This document shows positions 51,354-53,102 of a stretch of 53,102 bases of DNA, piece by piece. The notes beneath the pieces are model-generated. The model saw only the letters and a program-made list of their open reading frames with translations, did not search any database and was not told the origin of the DNA. The position numbers and the translations under genes were made by a program. The stretch is taken from assembly GCA_017988335.1 (NCBI GenBank), contig JAGNRZ010000002.1, forward strand, positions 1 to 53,102, in the 5' to 3' direction. Every line of letters begins with the position of its first letter. Position 1 is the first letter of the stretch. The stretch comes from Ferruginibacter sp. (GTDB lineage: Bacteria > Bacteroidota > Bacteroidia > Chitinophagales > Chitinophagaceae).

Positions 51354-51905
51354 TTAACACCCTTCTTCATACCCAATTTCAAAACTACTTACCTTACCTT
51401 CTTTTAGCCTTATGGTTAATGTTTTGCCTGCTTGAGAGTCGTATATGCTAAGGCTTTCATTAAATTTTTTTGTGGGTTTACCATCATTATCATACTCTTG
51501 ATATTTTGAAAAAGTATAACCAATATCCATTTTACTTACCATTTGTAGCAAGGTATTTCTATCCATACCATACATAATACCCGACTTTGTTTTTACTTTA
51601 CTATCGCTGCATTCAATTCTATATAATTTATAGTTATTGGTGCTATTTCCTTTATCATCATAATTTTCAAAGAAGGTAAGCTTAAATTTTACACCGTTAA
51701 GATGTGCTTCAATTGGTTTATAATCTTCAATTGATTTTTTAATTACATCTGTCTTATATTTTTTTAGGGTAATGGCTTCCACGTCTTGCAACTTCATATC
51801 CAAAGCAAAGGGCCCAATTTTTAATGTAGACGCCACTATATCTTGTGCTTTGCCTGTAATAGCAGCAATTGTAAATAAACAAATAATAAATACTTTCTTC
51901 ATCAT
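51354..51905 (-). CDS. Hypothetical secreted protein, 183 aa
   Basis: A signal peptide (1-20, ending GKAQ) leads to a mature domain with a mixed helix/strand pattern (LQDVEAITLKKYKTDVI, GIMYGMDRNTLLQMVSKMDI, TLTIRLKEGKVSSFEIGY), ending in Cys. I do not recognise it. It lies 7 bases after the methionine aminopeptidase stop on the same strand, so it is probably read from the same message. This is the place where infA is often found in other bacteria. Confidence 0.6.
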   Translation of the reverse strand: MMKKVFIICLFTIAAITGKAQDIVASTLKIGPFALDMKLQDVEAITLKKYKTDVIKKSIEDYKPIEAHLNGVKFKLTFFENYDDKGNSTNNYKLYRIECSDSKVKTKSGIMYGMDRNTLLQMVSKMDIGYTFSKYQEYDNDGKPTKKFNESLSIYDSQAGKTLTIRLKEGKVSSFEIGYEEGC

Positions 51906-51912
51906 AATAATT

Positions 51913-52719
51913 TTATGGTGTAGGAGTTAAGTTAGAATTTGCTTTTTCCGCAGCTTCAATTTCTAAAAAAGAAGACAATATATCTGCCTTATTTTTTTGT
52001 ATACAAACACTATGTTCAAAATGAGCTGAGGGTTTGGCATCTTTTGTACGTATAGTCCACCCGTCTTCATCATTATAAACTTCTTTTACTCCCATATTTA
52101 TCATAGGTTCGATAGCAATTGTCATCCACTCTTTTAATTTTGCTCCGCTACCTCTTTTGCCATAATTGGGTACTTGAGGGTCTTCGTGTAGTTTTCTTCC
52201 TACTCCATGCCCTACTAAGTCTCTTACTACGCCATAGCCATTTTCTCTTTCGGTATGCTGTTGTATTGCAAATGCAACATCGCCAATTCTATTGCCATGT
52301 ATGGCTTTTTCAATGCCTTTGTATAAAGATTCTTTTGTAATTCGTAAAAGTTTTTTTACATCTTCGCCTATTTCACCAATAGCAAATGTATAAGCACTAT
52401 CGCCATGAAAACCATTTTTATACACCCCCACATCTACGGAAACAATATCTCTATCTTTCAATTCTTTTTTTGTAGGAAAGCCATGCACTACTGCATCGTT
52501 TACCGATATGCAACAAGTAAAAGGAAATGCAGGGTCGCCATATCCCTTAAAAGATGGCACTGCATTATTTGAACGAATAAATTCCTCAGCTTTAGTATCT
52601 AACTCAAGTGTAGTAATACCCGGCCTAATAAGAGAGGCTATTAAGGCAAGTGTTTTGCCTACCATTAAATTACTCTCTCTCATTAACTCAACCTCTTCCT
52701 TAGTTTTGTAATAAATCAT
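51913..52719 (-). CDS. Methionine aminopeptidase type I
   Basis: This 268-residue enzyme removes the N-terminal Met from new proteins. The two metal ions are held by Asp in SVDVGVYKNGFHGDSAYTF (two Asp), His in VGHGVGRKLHEDP, Glu in IEPMIN and Glu in EHSVCI. CCISVNDAVVHGFP is the typical N-terminal block. A short Asn/Thr/Pro tail closes it. It lies downstream of secY, as in many bacteria, but a terminator stands between them. Confidence 0.96.
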   Translation of the reverse strand: MIYYKTKEEVELMRESNLMVGKTLALIASLIRPGITTLELDTKAEEFIRSNNAVPSFKGYGDPAFPFTCCISVNDAVVHGFPTKKELKDRDIVSVDVGVYKNGFHGDSAYTFAIGEIGEDVKKLLRITKESLYKGIEKAIHGNRIGDVAFAIQQHTERENGYGVVRDLVGHGVGRKLHEDPQVPNYGKRGSGAKLKEWMTIAIEPMINMGVKEVYNDEDGWTIRTKDAKPSAHFEHSVCIQKNKADILSSFLEIEAAEKANSNLTPTP

Positions 52720-52738
52720 TTAATTAAAGTTAAAATAA

Positions 52739-52762
52739 AACCCCAACAAATTGTTGGGGTTA
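52739..52762 (-). terminator. Terminator between secY and map
   Basis: AACCCCAACAA and TTGTTGGGGTT form a strong stem with almost no loop, with a T-rich run (TTTTATTTT) on the minus-strand exit side. It should reduce read-through from the ribosomal-protein operon into map. Confidence 0.8.
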
Positions 52763-52795
52763 AAAATATATTTCGTTTCCCCTTAGGGAGTGTAA

Positions 52796-53102
52796 TTATA
52801 TTCCAGAAGTAACAGTAGCTCCTTGTCTGCCTTGAATTCTGTTGTTTCCACTCATTAACCCATCGTATTGACGCATTAATAATTGTGTTTCTATTTGTTG
52901 TAATGTATCTAAAATTACACCCACCATAATTAATAAAGATGTACCACCAAAGAATGTAGAAAAGCTTTGTTGCATTCCAAATACCAATTGTATAATACCA
53001 GGTAAAATACCTACAAATGCCAACAAAATAGCACCTGGCAAGGTAATTCTATCCATAATGGTTCCAATATAATCAGCTGTAGGTTGCCCAGGTTTTACGC
53101 CA
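52796..53102 (-). CDS. Protein translocase SecY, C-terminal part
   Basis: Only the last 102 codons of this gene are in the window; it runs off the right edge with no start here. GVKPGQPTADYIGTIMDRIT and LPGAILLAFVGILPG are the SecY segment before and within transmembrane helix 9/10, and TSLLIMVGVILDTLQQIETQ followed by LLMRQYDG is the last helix and cytosolic loop. SecY is the channel of the Sec system. The position before map fits the end of the spc ribosomal-protein operon. Confidence 0.95.
   Translation of the reverse strand, partial: GVKPGQPTADYIGTIMDRITLPGAILLAFVGILPGIIQLVFGMQQSFSTFFGGTSLLIMVGVILDTLQQIETQLLMRQYDGLMSGNNRIQGRQGATVTSGI

Overview
The window is chromosomal DNA of a member of the Bacteroidota, most likely a Chitinophagaceae-type organism. 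The evidence is the AT-rich composition, SusC/SusD pairs, a type IX secretion sorting domain, -7 promoter boxes of the form TAnnTTTG, weak ribosome binding sites and short Bacteroidota-specific genes such as DUF6728. No phage or plasmid backbone is seen.

Layout. (1) 1-5040 is an accessory region. Three copies of a relatively GC-rich repeat (about 66-126, 1803-1874 and 4945-5014) bracket two cargo modules. The first is a pair of unfamiliar genes, one of them a secreted protein with beta-flower-like N-terminal repeats. The second is a 44-codon peptide gene (1937-2071) followed by a SPASM-type radical SAM enzyme (2131-3318), which reads as a minimal, probably undescribed, RiPP (modified peptide) locus. 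An IS3-family element with a programmed frameshift (3384-4874) has landed just behind the enzyme. (2) 5194-25238 is mostly housekeeping: PdeM-like phosphoesterase, 2-oxoglutarate dehydrogenase E1, a PqiA-like protein, ribosomal protein S20, a large secreted endonuclease I, a short-chain dehydrogenase, YidC, ribosomal protein L25, SurE and LpxB. A decayed four-helix-bundle gene lies at 19029-19388. (3) 22338-44316 is a polysaccharide utilisation locus (PUL): a divergent membrane-bound regulator, then SusC, SusD, two surface lipoproteins, GH16, GH30, GH2, GH16, an endonuclease/exonuclease/phosphatase-fold enzyme, a second GH30 broken by an in-frame TGA, GH3 and a sialate-esterase-like SGNH protein. 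(4) 44322-53102 is housekeeping again: a DUF6728 gene, MsrB, tRNA-Ala(GGC), a TPR protein, a eukaryote-type citrate synthase, an LptF/LptG permease, a BaiN-type flavoprotein, a papain-like hydrolase, methionine aminopeptidase and the 3' end of secY.

How the genes work together. The PUL looks built for beta-1,3/beta-1,6-glucan (laminarin or fungal-type glucan). The two GH16 enzymes would cut beta-1,3 chains and the GH30 enzymes would remove beta-1,6 linkages. The SusD and lipoprotein set would capture oligosaccharides for SusC import, and GH3 would release glucose. A strong terminator at 32261-32295 separates the import module from the hydrolase module, and an 18-bp perfect palindrome sits between the regulator and susC. 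In the RiPP locus a perfect hairpin between peptide gene and enzyme gene would likewise make the peptide transcript more abundant than the enzyme transcript. Substrate assignments and the RiPP reading are inferences from motifs and gene order only.
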